A stretch of 64,000 nucleotides of DNA from NCBI RefSeq assembly GCF_902506535.1, contig NZ_LR733824.1, positions 310,001 through 374,000 on the forward strand. Direction: 5' to 3'. Position 1 is the first letter of the stretch. Each line of letters opens with the position of its first letter. Source of the stretch: Pseudomonas sp. 8Z. GTDB taxonomy: Bacteria > Pseudomonadota > Gammaproteobacteria > Pseudomonadales > Pseudomonadaceae. A program made the translations under genes and the position numbers. Below, piece by piece: positions 8,114-17,134 of this stretch. The notes below the pieces were generated by a model. That model was not told the DNA's origin. It saw nothing but the letters and a program-made list of their open reading frames with translations, and ran no database searches.

Positions 8114-9622
8114 TCAGTTCACGCGGCTTTCATGCATGCGCGTGAGCTGACGCTCCAGCAGGGCCGGGTAAGGGTCGAGCAGGCGTTCCACGCAGCTCGC
8201 GCCCTCGGGGCTGGCGATGGGGCGAATGCGCGCGCGCTGGCGGATCAGCATGTCGGCTGCGACGCTTTGCTCCACCAGCAGCAGGTTGCGGCTGTGCTGG
8301 GACAAGGCCAGGGCATCGAGGGCGCTGTCGCTCAGTAGCAGGTCGGCTTGACCGAGGGCTTCCAGATCGCGGCCCAGCGTCAGCCCAAGCTGCAATTGCA
8401 GGGTCAGGCCGCTGTCGGCCACTTCGATTTGCAGGGCATGGCCAAGGGCGCGCATCAGTTCGCCACAGCAGATGGCGTGGGTCAGGTAATCCTCGGCACA
8501 ATCGCGTTCGTGGAACAGCATCAGGCTGCTGCCATCTTTGAGCGTATGCAGCTCGCCCTGATACAGCGCGGCAGCCTGCTCCAGGCAATCGCGATAGCGT
8601 TGCAGCAGATCCAGCAAGCGTGTGCGTGGCAGGCGGCGCAACTGTTCCTGGCCGCCGAGCTGGATGGCTAGTACGGCGCTGGCGCGTGAGGGTGCTGGCG
8701 CAACCGGCTGCTGTGGTGGTGTGGGCTCTTCTGCCAGGTCGGCGAAGGGGTCGCCGTCGTGCTCGTCCCAGGGCAAATCCTGCGCGGCTTTGTCCCTAAC
8801 CAGTGGGGCGTCGAATGCCGTAGCGGTCTGCGAGCGGGGCTGGTTGTCGGCAGCGAGCGGTGCACTTTGCTCTTGGTCGAAGGATTCTTCCTCGGGGAAG
8901 TCGTCTTCCTCTAGCTCGGGCTGCGGACGCGGCGGCACCAGGCGTGATTGCAGTTGGCGAGCCAGGTCGCCGAGCTCATCGTTACGCCCGGCGCCCGGTG
9001 CGGGATCATCCGGGTCGCGTAGCCATACGCGCAGTTGCAGCAGCGGCGTGGAAATATGTCGACCCAGGCGCATGCTCAGCGACAGCGTGAGCGCCAGCAG
9101 GATCAGGCTGAGGATGCCCATGCTCTGCAGGCTGATGGTCATAGGCTGCTGGAATTGGCGCATGTCCAGGCTGATACGCAATTGCCCAGCCATCACCTCC
9201 TGAAAGGTGATAGGCGTTGAGTACAGACCTTCGCTCTCGCCCAGCATGTTGCGCGTCGGGCGTGATCCGGCCTCGGCGAGGATGCGGTTGTCAACGCTGT
9301 AGATGGCGGCATGCGCCACCAGCGGGTTTTTCGCCAGATTATTGAGCAGTACGTTGAGGCTGAGAATGTCGTTGGACACCAGCAGCTCGGTAGCCGAGGC
9401 TGCCGTCTGGGTGATCAGCGCCTGGCCCAGGGCATCGGCTTGCTGCTGCATGGCTTGTTTGAACTGCATCCCCATCACCCAGGCATAGATGAGCATGGCC
9501 AGTGTCACCAGCAGCAAGCTGTGACTGGCGATACGCAGCACCAGAGGCACCCGCCGCTGGCGCAGCGCGTGGAAGATCATGAGGAAGAAGTTATCGGGTT
9601 TGACGGGGGCGGGCCGGTTCAC
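8114..9622 (-). CDS. AhpA/YtjB/Smp-family inner-membrane protein
   Basis: This 502-residue membrane protein lies divergent from serB, as Smp/YtjB does in many gammaproteobacteria. It has two transmembrane helices (about residues 27-50 and 163-185) enclosing a periplasmic domain of about 110 residues, a HAMP-like segment, and a Pro/Glu-rich linker (about 215-330). Its C-terminal domain shows LLDLLQRYRDCLEQAAALYQ, then TLKDGSSLMLFH, like a class III nucleotide cyclase fold without the metal-binding aspartates. The GTG at 9622 gives NRPAPVKPDNFFLMIFHALR; ATG 9580 is an alternative, and the longer frame to 9919 runs into serB. Its function is unknown in the family, sometimes described as virulence-associated. 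Confidence 0.75.
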   Translation of the reverse strand: MNRPAPVKPDNFFLMIFHALRQRRVPLVLRIASHSLLLVTLAMLIYAWVMGMQFKQAMQQQADALGQALITQTAASATELLVSNDILSLNVLLNNLAKNPLVAHAAIYSVDNRILAEAGSRPTRNMLGESEGLYSTPITFQEVMAGQLRISLDMRQFQQPMTISLQSMGILSLILLALTLSLSMRLGRHISTPLLQLRVWLRDPDDPAPGAGRNDELGDLARQLQSRLVPPRPQPELEEDDFPEEESFDQEQSAPLAADNQPRSQTATAFDAPLVRDKAAQDLPWDEHDGDPFADLAEEPTPPQQPVAPAPSRASAVLAIQLGGQEQLRRLPRTRLLDLLQRYRDCLEQAAALYQGELHTLKDGSSLMLFHERDCAEDYLTHAICCGELMRALGHALQIEVADSGLTLQLQLGLTLGRDLEALGQADLLLSDSALDALALSQHSRNLLLVEQSVAADMLIRQRARIRPIASPEGASCVERLLDPYPALLERQLTRMHESRVN

Positions 9623-9796
9623 AGAGCTCGGCTCTTGTCGACTGAAGATGCCGCGCAGTATAGCGAGCGGTCTGGTATGGGCAAAGCGCGCGGCTGCGCG
9701 CAGCAGGGTGAATCTGGTTAGAATGTGCGCCTTTTCGTCGGTTGATGCCCCGAGCGGCCCGGCCCCAACCCATTCATCTGTTTTGGAGAGTGCGCT

Positions 9797-11011
9797 TTGC
9801 GCGAAATCGTCCTGATCAATATCACCGGCGAAGATCGCCCTGGGCTCACCGCTGCCATCACTGGCGTCCTGGCGCAGGGCGGGGTGAATATTCTCGACAT
9901 CGGCCAGGCTGTGATCCACGACACGCTGTCGTTCGGCATTCTGATCGAGATTCCTGATAACGGTCGCTCGCAGGCCGTGCTCAAGGATCTACTGTTCACC
10001 GCTTATGAACTCGATCAGCAGGTGCGCTTCACGCCGGTTTCCGAGGCTGACTATCACCAGTGGGTCAATGGTCAGGGTAAGGCGCGGCATATTGTTACCC
10101 TGCTGACGCGCAAGGTCAGCGCCGAGCAGTTGCAGCGGGTCAGCACGATTACTGCCAAGTACGGCCTGAATATCGACCATATCGACCGTCTGTCTGGGCG
10201 TATGCCGCTGGACATGCCTGCTGAGCAGGGTAAGGGTTGCATCGAGTTTTCCGTGCGCGGTGAGCCGGCTGATCCGGTGGCACTGCGTGCTGAGTTCCTC
10301 AGTGTGGCGCAGGAGCTGAACGTCGATATCGCCTTCCAGCGTGATTCGGTGTTCCGCCGTAATCGTCGTTTGGCGGTCTTCGATATGGACTCGACGTTGA
10401 TCGAGGCCGAGGTGATCGATGAGCTGGCCAAGGCTGCCGGTGTGGGTGAACAGGTCGCCGAGATTACCGAGCGCGCCATGCGCGGCGAGTTGGATTTTCG
10501 TGCCAGCTTCAAGGAGCGCCTGGGCTTGCTGCAGGGCTTGTCTGAAGACGTGCTGGAAGAAATCGGCGCTTCGCTGCGTCTGACCGAAGGCGCCGAAGTG
10601 TTGTTCGCCGAGCTCAAGCGGCTGGGCTATAAGACCGCGATTCTCTCCGGTGGCTTCACCTATTTCGCCCGGCAGTTGCAGGCCAAGCTGGGCATCGACT
10701 ACGTGTTTGCCAACGAACTGCAAATCGAGAACGGTAAGGTCACCGGCGTGGCCGTCGAGCCTATCGTCGATGCTCAGCGCAAGGCTGACCTGCTACGTGA
10801 ACTAGCCGAAAAAGAAGGCCTGCAACTGGAGCAGACCATCGCCGTAGGTGACGGCGCCAACGACCTACCGATGCTCGGGTTGGCGGGCCTTGGTGTGGCG
10901 TTCCGTGCTAAGCCGCTGGTCAAGCAGTCGGCCAAACAGGCCATCTCCACGCTCGGCCTGGACGGCATTCTCTATCTACTGGGCTTCCGCGATCGTGAGG
11001 GGCAGGAATAA
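9797..11011 (+). CDS. serB: Phosphoserine phosphatase SerB
   Basis: SerB hydrolyses O-phosphoserine in the last step of serine synthesis. The 404-residue protein has two N-terminal ACT-like regulatory domains (about 1-80 and 95-180) and a C-terminal HAD phosphatase domain with DMDST at 196-200 (nucleophile Asp196, acid Asp198), the lysine motif, and GDGANDLPML. The long form with duplicated ACT is the Pseudomonas type. The start is a TTG at 9797 with GGAGAG 7 bases upstream; MREIVLINITGEDRPG matches the family N-terminus, so the unusual codon is likely real. It is convergent with fimX across a palindromic repeat. Confidence 0.95.
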   Translation: MREIVLINITGEDRPGLTAAITGVLAQGGVNILDIGQAVIHDTLSFGILIEIPDNGRSQAVLKDLLFTAYELDQQVRFTPVSEADYHQWVNGQGKARHIVTLLTRKVSAEQLQRVSTITAKYGLNIDHIDRLSGRMPLDMPAEQGKGCIEFSVRGEPADPVALRAEFLSVAQELNVDIAFQRDSVFRRNRRLAVFDMDSTLIEAEVIDELAKAAGVGEQVAEITERAMRGELDFRASFKERLGLLQGLSEDVLEEIGASLRLTEGAEVLFAELKRLGYKTAILSGGFTYFARQLQAKLGIDYVFANELQIENGKVTGVAVEPIVDAQRKADLLRELAEKEGLQLEQTIAVGDGANDLPMLGLAGLGVAFRAKPLVKQSAKQAISTLGLDGILYLLGFRDREGQE

Positions 11012-11017
11012 GGCCGT

Positions 11018-11104
11018 CACAAGTTGTAAGCCACAAGCTGCAAGTAGAAGCACGAATCGCGGTGCGCGCCTAACCGCTTGCAGCTCGTAGCTTATGGCTT
11101 GTAG
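11018..11104. repeat. Palindromic AAGC-rich intergenic repeat, copy 2 (serB/fimX)
   Basis: Two imperfect arms of about 26 bases (around 11019-11044 and 11077-11102) share AAGCTGCAAG / CTTGCAGCT and fold into one long hairpin between the convergent serB and fimX genes. No T tract is strong enough for a classic terminator, but the position fits a 3'-end element for both transcripts. Confidence 0.7.
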
Positions 11105-11110
11105 CTGCTT

Positions 11111-13180
11111 CTATTCGTCACCAGCCGAGAAGTCGTAGTCCATCGACTGGCTGGGGCCTTGCAAGTAGTAGCCCTGAATGAAGTTGACCCCCGCCTGCCA
11201 CAGCGTCGCCAGTACGCTGGCGCTTTCCACAAACGGCACGATGGTCAGCTTGGCCTGGGCGTGCAGGCTGCTGAGCAGCGTCTTTAGCACTTCCTGGTTC
11301 TCGGGGTTGCTCAAATCTTGAGTGAATGAGCCGTCGACTTTGACGAAGTCGACATGCAGGTGCTTGAGCGTATTGAATGGGTTGATCGCGCAGCCGAACT
11401 GGCTCAGGGCGATTTTGCAGTGCAGTTCGGCCATGCCCTGGGTGAGGGCCTTGGCCTGTTTCAGGTAGGCGATGGCGTCCGGTTCGCTGAACTGGAATAC
11501 CAGTGAGTCGGATGGCAGGCGTGCGGCCTTGAGCGCCACGCTGAGCCATGGCAGCAGAGTCTGATCCTGCAGGCTGGCGGTCGACAGATGGACGAACAGG
11601 CGGGTGTTGTGTCCTTTGGCGCGGTGGTCGGCTAGCAGCTTGATCGAATTGAGGATCACCCAGCGGTCGATCTTCTCGCCTAGCCCGGCATCGCGGGCGG
11701 CTGCCAGGAACTGTGCCGGTGGCACTTCTTCACCCTGAGGGCTGAGCAAGCGCAACAGCACTTCATAATGTTCATGAGCGTCGCCGCGCAGGCTGATGAT
11801 GGGTTGGAACAGTAGGCGGAAGCTGTTGCTCTCCAGCGCCTGTTGCACCATCGCCAGCAGATTGCCGCGATTGGCGGCGGCGGCCAGCTCCGCCGCCGGG
11901 TTGAATAGTTTGACGCCGTTGCCTTCGACAATTTCATCGGCGCAGCGATGAGCGCGGTCGATCACGGTCTGAGCCTTGGCGGTCTTCTCGCTGAGCCCCG
12001 CCACCCCGATAGACAGTGTGGTCTGGGCGGTGCGGCCGCTGATATCGAACAGATGGCCTTCGATTTTCTTCAGCAGTTCCTTGAGGCTGGCCTCGCACTG
12101 CTCGGGCGTTCGCCCTGGCAATAGAGCGGCGAACAGGTCGTCTCCGAAGCGGGCCAGTTGCGTGTCTGCCGGGAAATGCGCGCGCAGCAGTCCGGCCAGG
12201 TCGGTGAGCAACAAGTCGATAGCGGCCAGGCCAATCTCGCCCTGCAGGCCGGTGTAGCGATCGACGCGGATATAGGCGAGCGTGGAGGGTAGGCTGGCGT
12301 TGACTGCGCGCTCGGCGGCTGCATCCATTAGCTCGATGAAGTGCATGCGGTTGAACAGGCCGGTGACCAGATCCTGGCAACTGATCTCGCGCAGTTTTTC
12401 TTCCAGTTCGGCATTCGAGGTTTCGGCGCGGATGACCACCTGGATGCAGGGTTCGCCGTCGTAGGTTGCCGGTGAGAAACTCATCTGCGCGGCGAAGCTG
12501 CTGCCATCGGCGCGCACGCCCTGGCAGTTGAGATCAGCGCTGCCTTCGATGCTTTGGTAGTGCTTGAGAAAATCCTTGAAGCTGCTTTGGTCGGCGCTGG
12601 CGATCAGGTCGATCATCGGCATGCCTTCCAACTCGTCGGCGTCTTCGTAGCCGAACAGCTCAAGATAGGCGCGGTTGGCGTAGATGTGCATGCCATCGTG
12701 CACATAGGTGATGGCGTCTACCGAGCTTTCTAGTAGCAACTGGCAGCGTTTTTCTGCTTCGCGTAGCGCGACTTCGGCAGCGCGTCGGGCGCGGCGCTCT
12801 TCAAGGCTGGCCAGCTCGCGTTTGGCGACCAGTACCAGGCGTTCGTCTTCGCCTTGCGGCAGGGCGTCCTGAGCGCCGAACAACATGGCTTCGGTAATGG
12901 CCTCGGAGTCGTTGCCCTCGATTAGCTGGATCACCGGAATGTCCTTGGCCTGACGGCGGATGGCGACGATCGCTTCGCTCGGTTCAAGGTGCTCACTGGT
13001 CGCGGCACAGATCAGTAGATCCCAGGTCTGCTGCAAAGCCTCGGCGAGGTCGTCGCTGGAGGTCAGGCGGTGAACGCGGGTGGCATGGCCGGAGTTGCGA
13101 AATAGGCTGACCAAGCGCTCGGCCTCATTCTGCGAATCCTCAAGAATCAGCAGGCGGATGGTTTTCTTGTCGATTGCCAT
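11111..13180 (-). CDS. fimX: FimX-type degenerate GGDEF-EAL c-di-GMP receptor for type IV pili
   Basis: The 689-residue protein has the FimX order: receiver-like domain (1-120), PAS (about 145-255), GGDEF-like (270-425) and EAL-like (435-680). The receiver lacks a phosphorylatable Asp (LLICAAT in place of the usual site). The cyclase motif is GDDLF at 346-350 instead of GGDEF, and the phosphodiesterase motif is EVL at 473-475 instead of EAL. As in P. aeruginosa FimX, this means an enzymatically poor protein that binds c-di-GMP through the EAL domain and supports pole-localised pilus assembly and twitching. It lies directly downstream of a PilZ-like protein gene on the same strand. Confidence 0.93.
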   Translation of the reverse strand: MAIDKKTIRLLILEDSQNEAERLVSLFRNSGHATRVHRLTSSDDLAEALQQTWDLLICAATSEHLEPSEAIVAIRRQAKDIPVIQLIEGNDSEAITEAMLFGAQDALPQGEDERLVLVAKRELASLEERRARRAAEVALREAEKRCQLLLESSVDAITYVHDGMHIYANRAYLELFGYEDADELEGMPMIDLIASADQSSFKDFLKHYQSIEGSADLNCQGVRADGSSFAAQMSFSPATYDGEPCIQVVIRAETSNAELEEKLREISCQDLVTGLFNRMHFIELMDAAAERAVNASLPSTLAYIRVDRYTGLQGEIGLAAIDLLLTDLAGLLRAHFPADTQLARFGDDLFAALLPGRTPEQCEASLKELLKKIEGHLFDISGRTAQTTLSIGVAGLSEKTAKAQTVIDRAHRCADEIVEGNGVKLFNPAAELAAAANRGNLLAMVQQALESNSFRLLFQPIISLRGDAHEHYEVLLRLLSPQGEEVPPAQFLAAARDAGLGEKIDRWVILNSIKLLADHRAKGHNTRLFVHLSTASLQDQTLLPWLSVALKAARLPSDSLVFQFSEPDAIAYLKQAKALTQGMAELHCKIALSQFGCAINPFNTLKHLHVDFVKVDGSFTQDLSNPENQEVLKTLLSSLHAQAKLTIVPFVESASVLATLWQAGVNFIQGYYLQGPSQSMDYDFSAGDE

Positions 13181-13260
13181 AGAGGTGGTCAGTACCGCGC
13201 CGAGGGGGCGAGAAGGCGACGAATCAGGCTATGTGAATTTACTGCACTTGGCCGGGCATA

Positions 13261-13370
13261 AAAACGGCTCGCAATGCTCATGCGCAACTTACGACGTCGA
13301 ATTCGACTTAGAGCGGTTTTCACTGTTTTGCTGTGCCTGGCTTTCGCTCGCTATGTTTTCACATGGCTTG
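13261..13370. repeat. Decayed relative of the 144-bp inverted-repeat element
   Basis: The 210-base gap between fimX and the PilZ-like gene contains AAAAACGGCTCGCAATGCTC followed by CGACTTAGAGCGGTTTTC and CTTTCGCTCGCTATGTTTTC. Aligned by eye, this follows the interior of the element at 3531-3674 (ACAGGCTCAAAATGCTC, ACTCCGCTTTTTCGCC, CTGCCTCGCCTACGTTTTTC) in the same order. The terminal repeats are largely eroded. No gene is seen in this gap. Confidence 0.45.
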
Positions 13371-13390
13371 AAATAGGGCGTTTTAGGAGC

Positions 13391-15196
13391 CTACAGCGAC
13401 TTCCAGAGCGAGTCAAAATCTTCCTCATCCGCCGCGCTCTGGCCTGACGAGGCTGTGACAGGCTTCCCGGCGATGCCGTTGTTGCCGCCTACGCGGTGGT
13501 ACTCGAACTGGCTGAAACTGCCGGTGCTGATCTGCCTGCGCGTGAGCACTGCGCGGTGCTCTTCGCCGTGATTGTTGATCAATACCTTGCTGCCTTCCTG
13601 GAACGGCAGGCGTGGTGTTATCAGGCTGGCCGGGCGTGAGATGGCGGCGATTTCCGGCAGCAGCAAGGCGCGCAGGTACTGGCTGTTCTGTTCCGCCTTG
13701 CGCACCAATTGCAGGCCGCAGGGTTGTGCATGTGGGGCGATCAGTTCGATACCCATTTGTGTGCCGCCGCCACGGACCTGGCGAATCCAGCGCACGATGG
13801 CCACGCTCCAGCCTTGGCTGGGGCTGTCCTGGATACCGAGCAACTCGCCAGCCTGCAGTTGACTGGGCACGTCTTTGGGCCAGGACAGGCAGTAGCCGCC
13901 GGGACTATGGTTGACGATAGCCAGCGGGTAAGTGGGGTAAGTTTCGTGGCTACTTTGAGGGGCTTCCGGCTGTTCGCCCGGCGTGACTTGGGTGTACTGG
14001 ATTTCCTCGAAGTGGATCTCTTCGGTCGAGGTTCGCTGTGCATCGAAGGCATTAGCCCAAATGTCGGTTTCACCTGTCGATGGTTTGAATACAGCGGCGC
14101 CCAGCTCCACGGGGCGCCTCAGTAGATCGGCGAAGGAGCGCTGGCCTGCCAGGAAGAAGTGCAGGGCGGTCATGCCAATGCACAGGGTCAGGTTGCCCTG
14201 GCCGGGGGTGCGCTGGAATGTGCGCTCGGCAATGTCACCCCAAGCGGCTGCGACGTGTTGCAGTAGATCTAGGCTGATGCCCTCGGACATTGGCAGCGAG
14301 GCGCGCGCGCGTTGCTCTTCGGGTAGTGCCAGGTAGTGCTTGATGGCATCAACCAGTGGCTGCGGATCGATGCCGAGCAGGTTGTGCAGCTCGTTGCTGG
14401 GGTATAGCGATTTATAGCGCGGTGGCCCGTCAACTTGAGGGGCGAGGACGAACAAGCTGCTTGGCGCATCGCCTGGCTGCAGTTTTACCAGGCTGCTCCA
14501 CTGCTCCAGTGCTTCGGCCAGGCGGGCGATACCGTTCTGGCGCATTTGATTGGTGCGCGCACAGCCCAATAGCAGGGCGGTAATGTAGGTTTGTTCAGGG
14601 CTCAGCCCCTGGCTGCTGCGAGCCAGTGGATCGCGTACCAGTTGACGCTGTAGGCGTTGCTGGCAGGCGATTCGGTAAAGTTGGTGCAGTTCCAGCCATA
14701 GTCCCTCGGGCACTGGGCAGTAGAGCTGGCTGGCGCGTATCAGCGGGCTGCACAGGCTGTGCATGGCGCGCTGCAGGGTGAGCGCCAATGCCTGGTCGCG
14801 GTCCTTGCCTGTGCGCTCGGTGATGCGTGTGATGATTAGTTTGTAGCCGATTGCCAGGTGATTTTGCAGGGCCTGGCAGAGGTTGGCGACTTTGCGTGGG
14901 CGCTCGTCGAGGACGATGGCCTGGTTAAGAAAGTGCCGCTCCAGATGCTGGCAGACGAAGTACACCTCGGGGCGCAGCAGCTCTAGTAGTTGCAGGCGGT
15001 TTTCCGAAGGGGTCTGTAGCTGGTTCAGTTCGACCAGGCTCTGGTAGAGCTGACGTGCGGTTTCACCGAGGTTGGCCTTGGGCAGGTCGGAGATCCAGCG
15101 CTTGAGGTCACGCGGCGTTCCATCACAGAAGCTCAGGCTTTGCTTATCCGGGGTCGGTACGCGTAACGAAAGCAAGTGGGAACTCTGTTTGTCCAT
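13391..15196 (-). CDS. PilZ-like domain protein encoded next to fimX
   Basis: The 601-residue protein is mostly helical in its first 300 residues, with no motif I can name. At about 475-550 it has the second half of a PilZ domain: AIVNHSPGGYCLSW matches the (D/N)xSxxG loop, followed by beta strands (GWSVAIVRWIRQV, GTQMGIELIA). The upstream RxxxR arm that grips c-di-GMP is not evident. No signal peptide or membrane helix is seen, so it is cytoplasmic. It is co-directional with and upstream of fimX, so a link to the FimX/type IV pilus or c-di-GMP pathway is likely but inferred. A homologue occupies the same place in P. aeruginosa. Confidence 0.7.
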   Translation of the reverse strand: MDKQSSHLLSLRVPTPDKQSLSFCDGTPRDLKRWISDLPKANLGETARQLYQSLVELNQLQTPSENRLQLLELLRPEVYFVCQHLERHFLNQAIVLDERPRKVANLCQALQNHLAIGYKLIITRITERTGKDRDQALALTLQRAMHSLCSPLIRASQLYCPVPEGLWLELHQLYRIACQQRLQRQLVRDPLARSSQGLSPEQTYITALLLGCARTNQMRQNGIARLAEALEQWSSLVKLQPGDAPSSLFVLAPQVDGPPRYKSLYPSNELHNLLGIDPQPLVDAIKHYLALPEEQRARASLPMSEGISLDLLQHVAAAWGDIAERTFQRTPGQGNLTLCIGMTALHFFLAGQRSFADLLRRPVELGAAVFKPSTGETDIWANAFDAQRTSTEEIHFEEIQYTQVTPGEQPEAPQSSHETYPTYPLAIVNHSPGGYCLSWPKDVPSQLQAGELLGIQDSPSQGWSVAIVRWIRQVRGGGTQMGIELIAPHAQPCGLQLVRKAEQNSQYLRALLLPEIAAISRPASLITPRLPFQEGSKVLINNHGEEHRAVLTRRQISTGSFSQFEYHRVGGNNGIAGKPVTASSGQSAADEEDFDSLWKSL

Positions 15197-15369
15197 TAAA
15201 CTTGGGCGCTCCTGGCCACGATGAGGCGAGCGGCTTCAGGGTTGATGAACCCTCCGGTGCCTGAACTCTAGCAGCATCTGGCTGCCCGTGGCAGCCCATC
15301 CTAGTGATGGGGTGTCACGGCATGTGATGCTTGGGCGAGTCGGCGCGCGTTCTCTGCGCGCCTTGGGTA

Positions 15370-16236
15370 TCACTGGTTTGTGCTGGGCTCGCCGAGCAAT
15401 TGGCCCATGCGTACTGCGCTGCCTGCTCCGAGTGTGCTGGCCCACTCTACCTGTTGTGGGCCAAACAAGACGATAGCTGTCGAGCCCAGTTTGAAACGGC
15501 CCATCTCTGCGCCTTTGGCCAGTTCGATCGGTGTCCGTGCTGCGGCATCGTAGCCCGTCACTTTCAACTCGCGTTTAGGTGGTGTGATCAGGCCCGCCCA
15601 GGTGGTTTCGATGCTGGCAACGATCATTGCGCCGACCAATACCACGGCCATGGGGCCGCGTTCGGTATCGAACAGACAGACCACGCGCTCGTTGCGGGCG
15701 AACAGTTCGGGCACGTTTTCGGCGGTGGTTTGGTTCACCGAGAACAGTCGACCCGGCACGTAGACCATCTCTTTCAAGGTGCCGGCCAGCGGCATGTGCA
15801 CGCGGTGGTAGTCCTTGGGCGAGAGGTACACGGTGGCGAACTGGCCACCCATGAAGGGCGCGGCTCGTTCGGCGTCGCCACCGAGCAGTTCGACGGCGCT
15901 GAAACTATGGCCTTTGGCCTGGAAGATGCGCCCGTGTTCAATGGCGCCGAGTTGGCTGATGGCGCCATCGGCCGGACAGAGGATCGCACCTGGCGTCTCA
16001 TCAAGCGGGCGGGCGCCGTCTTTCAGTGCGCGAGTGAAAAACGCGTTGAAGTGCTCGAAGGCTTGCGGGTCTTCGATCTGCGCTTCGCTCATGTTCACCT
16101 GGTATTGCTTGGCGAACCAGTTGATCAGTGGGTTCTTCAGCCAGCCGATGCGGCATTCGGCCACGTAGCCGATCAGGCGCGAGAGCAGGTGGTGCGGCAG
16201 CAGGTACTGGCTGAGTATGAATAGGCGTTGTTTCAT
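15370..16236 (-). CDS. psd: Phosphatidylserine decarboxylase proenzyme
   Basis: Psd decarboxylates phosphatidylserine to phosphatidylethanolamine at the inner membrane. The 288-residue proenzyme carries the self-cleavage motif LGST at 250-253: cutting between Gly251 and Ser252 gives a long beta chain and a short alpha chain capped by pyruvoyl. Other conserved stretches are CPADGAISQLG, DYHRVHMP and LPGRLFSVN-like (VPGRLFSVN). The ATG at 16236 gives MKQRLFILSQYLLPHHLLSR, the usual start; the longer open frame runs antisense-like into rhdA. It sits 17 bases after rhdA, and the two are probably co-transcribed. Confidence 0.95.
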   Translation of the reverse strand: MKQRLFILSQYLLPHHLLSRLIGYVAECRIGWLKNPLINWFAKQYQVNMSEAQIEDPQAFEHFNAFFTRALKDGARPLDETPGAILCPADGAISQLGAIEHGRIFQAKGHSFSAVELLGGDAERAAPFMGGQFATVYLSPKDYHRVHMPLAGTLKEMVYVPGRLFSVNQTTAENVPELFARNERVVCLFDTERGPMAVVLVGAMIVASIETTWAGLITPPKRELKVTGYDAAARTPIELAKGAEMGRFKLGSTAIVLFGPQQVEWASTLGAGSAVRMGQLLGEPSTNQ

Positions 16237-16253
16237 CTTGTTTCCTTGAGGTA

Positions 16254-17069
16254 TCAGCGCTCGATCGGTGTGTCGGGCAGATTGCCCCATTCCGACCAGG
16301 AGCCAGCATAGGCCTTCACGCGGGGATAACCGAGTGCTTTGGCGACGACATAGGTGAAGCCCGAGCGGCGATGGGTCTGGCAGTGGGTGACCACTTCTTT
16401 GTCGGGTGTGATGCCAAGGCTCTGCAGCACCTCGGCAATATCTGTGCGGATGCGTAGATCGCGCGCGGCATCCATGCCGGCAGTCCACTCGAAGTTGATG
16501 GCTCCTGGAATGTGCCCGGCACGCGCAGCGCTGACCTTCTCGCCGCGGTATTCGTCTGCACCGCGTGCGTCCCAGATAGCTAGGTCGGGTGCACCGAGGC
16601 GTGCTTGCAGGTAGCTGCACGTGGCGGTGGGTGCTTCGCTCAGGGTTAGGTGCACCGGCGTCTTGTGCGGCGCTGGGGTCTGCTGAGTTAACGGGCGGTT
16701 CTCGCCCATCCAGGCGCGCAAGCCACCGTTGAGAAAGTGGTAGCGGGTGTGGCCGATGACATCCAGCAGCCAGATGAAACGCCCGGCCCAACCCCCGCCT
16801 TCGTCGTCATACACCACGTAGGTGGCTTCGGCGTGATGGCCAAGCTCGGCGAACAGTGCTTGCAAGGGCTCCAGTTCAGGCACCAGGCCTGGGGCTGGCG
16901 CTTGGCCGAGTTGGGTGCGCTTGCTGTCGACCCAGTAGGCGCCGGGAATGTGCCCCTCGGCATAGCGTGCTGCGTTGCTCAGATCGACCAGGATCAGCTC
17001 GCTGGCGTCCAGTCGGCTGGCGAGCTCGGCGGGTTCGATAACCAGCGGCAGGTTGGCGAAGGCGGACAT
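16254..17069 (-). CDS. rhdA: Thiosulfate sulfurtransferase (rhodanese) RhdA
   Basis: This 271-residue tandem-domain rhodanese transfers sulfane sulfur from thiosulfate to cyanide or other thiophiles. The N-terminal rhodanese domain (1-130) is structural; the C-terminal one (150-270) carries the active cysteine Cys230 in the loop CQTHRRSG. Azotobacter and Pseudomonas RhdA have the same length and the same cysteine position, with CQTHHRSG; the His-to-Arg change at residue 234 is a small deviation that keeps the charged loop. It lies just upstream of psd on the same strand. Confidence 0.93.
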   Translation of the reverse strand: MSAFANLPLVIEPAELASRLDASELILVDLSNAARYAEGHIPGAYWVDSKRTQLGQAPAPGLVPELEPLQALFAELGHHAEATYVVYDDEGGGWAGRFIWLLDVIGHTRYHFLNGGLRAWMGENRPLTQQTPAPHKTPVHLTLSEAPTATCSYLQARLGAPDLAIWDARGADEYRGEKVSAARAGHIPGAINFEWTAGMDAARDLRIRTDIAEVLQSLGITPDKEVVTHCQTHRRSGFTYVVAKALGYPRVKAYAGSWSEWGNLPDTPIER

Positions 17070-17134
17070 GAAGCCTCCTTGAATGGAAAGCTGGGGATTG
17101 TAGCGGAAAGCCTGTGCACGAGCGCCCTTTGCCG

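Noticed and set aside
15342..15362. Terminator after psd (GGCGCGC / GCGCGCC hairpin)
   Set aside because: The stem is clear, but there is no T tract on the psd strand, so I do not call it a terminator.
15331..16224. 297-codon plus-strand open frame
   Set aside because: It is antisense to psd, which has the LGST cleavage motif in the minus frame.
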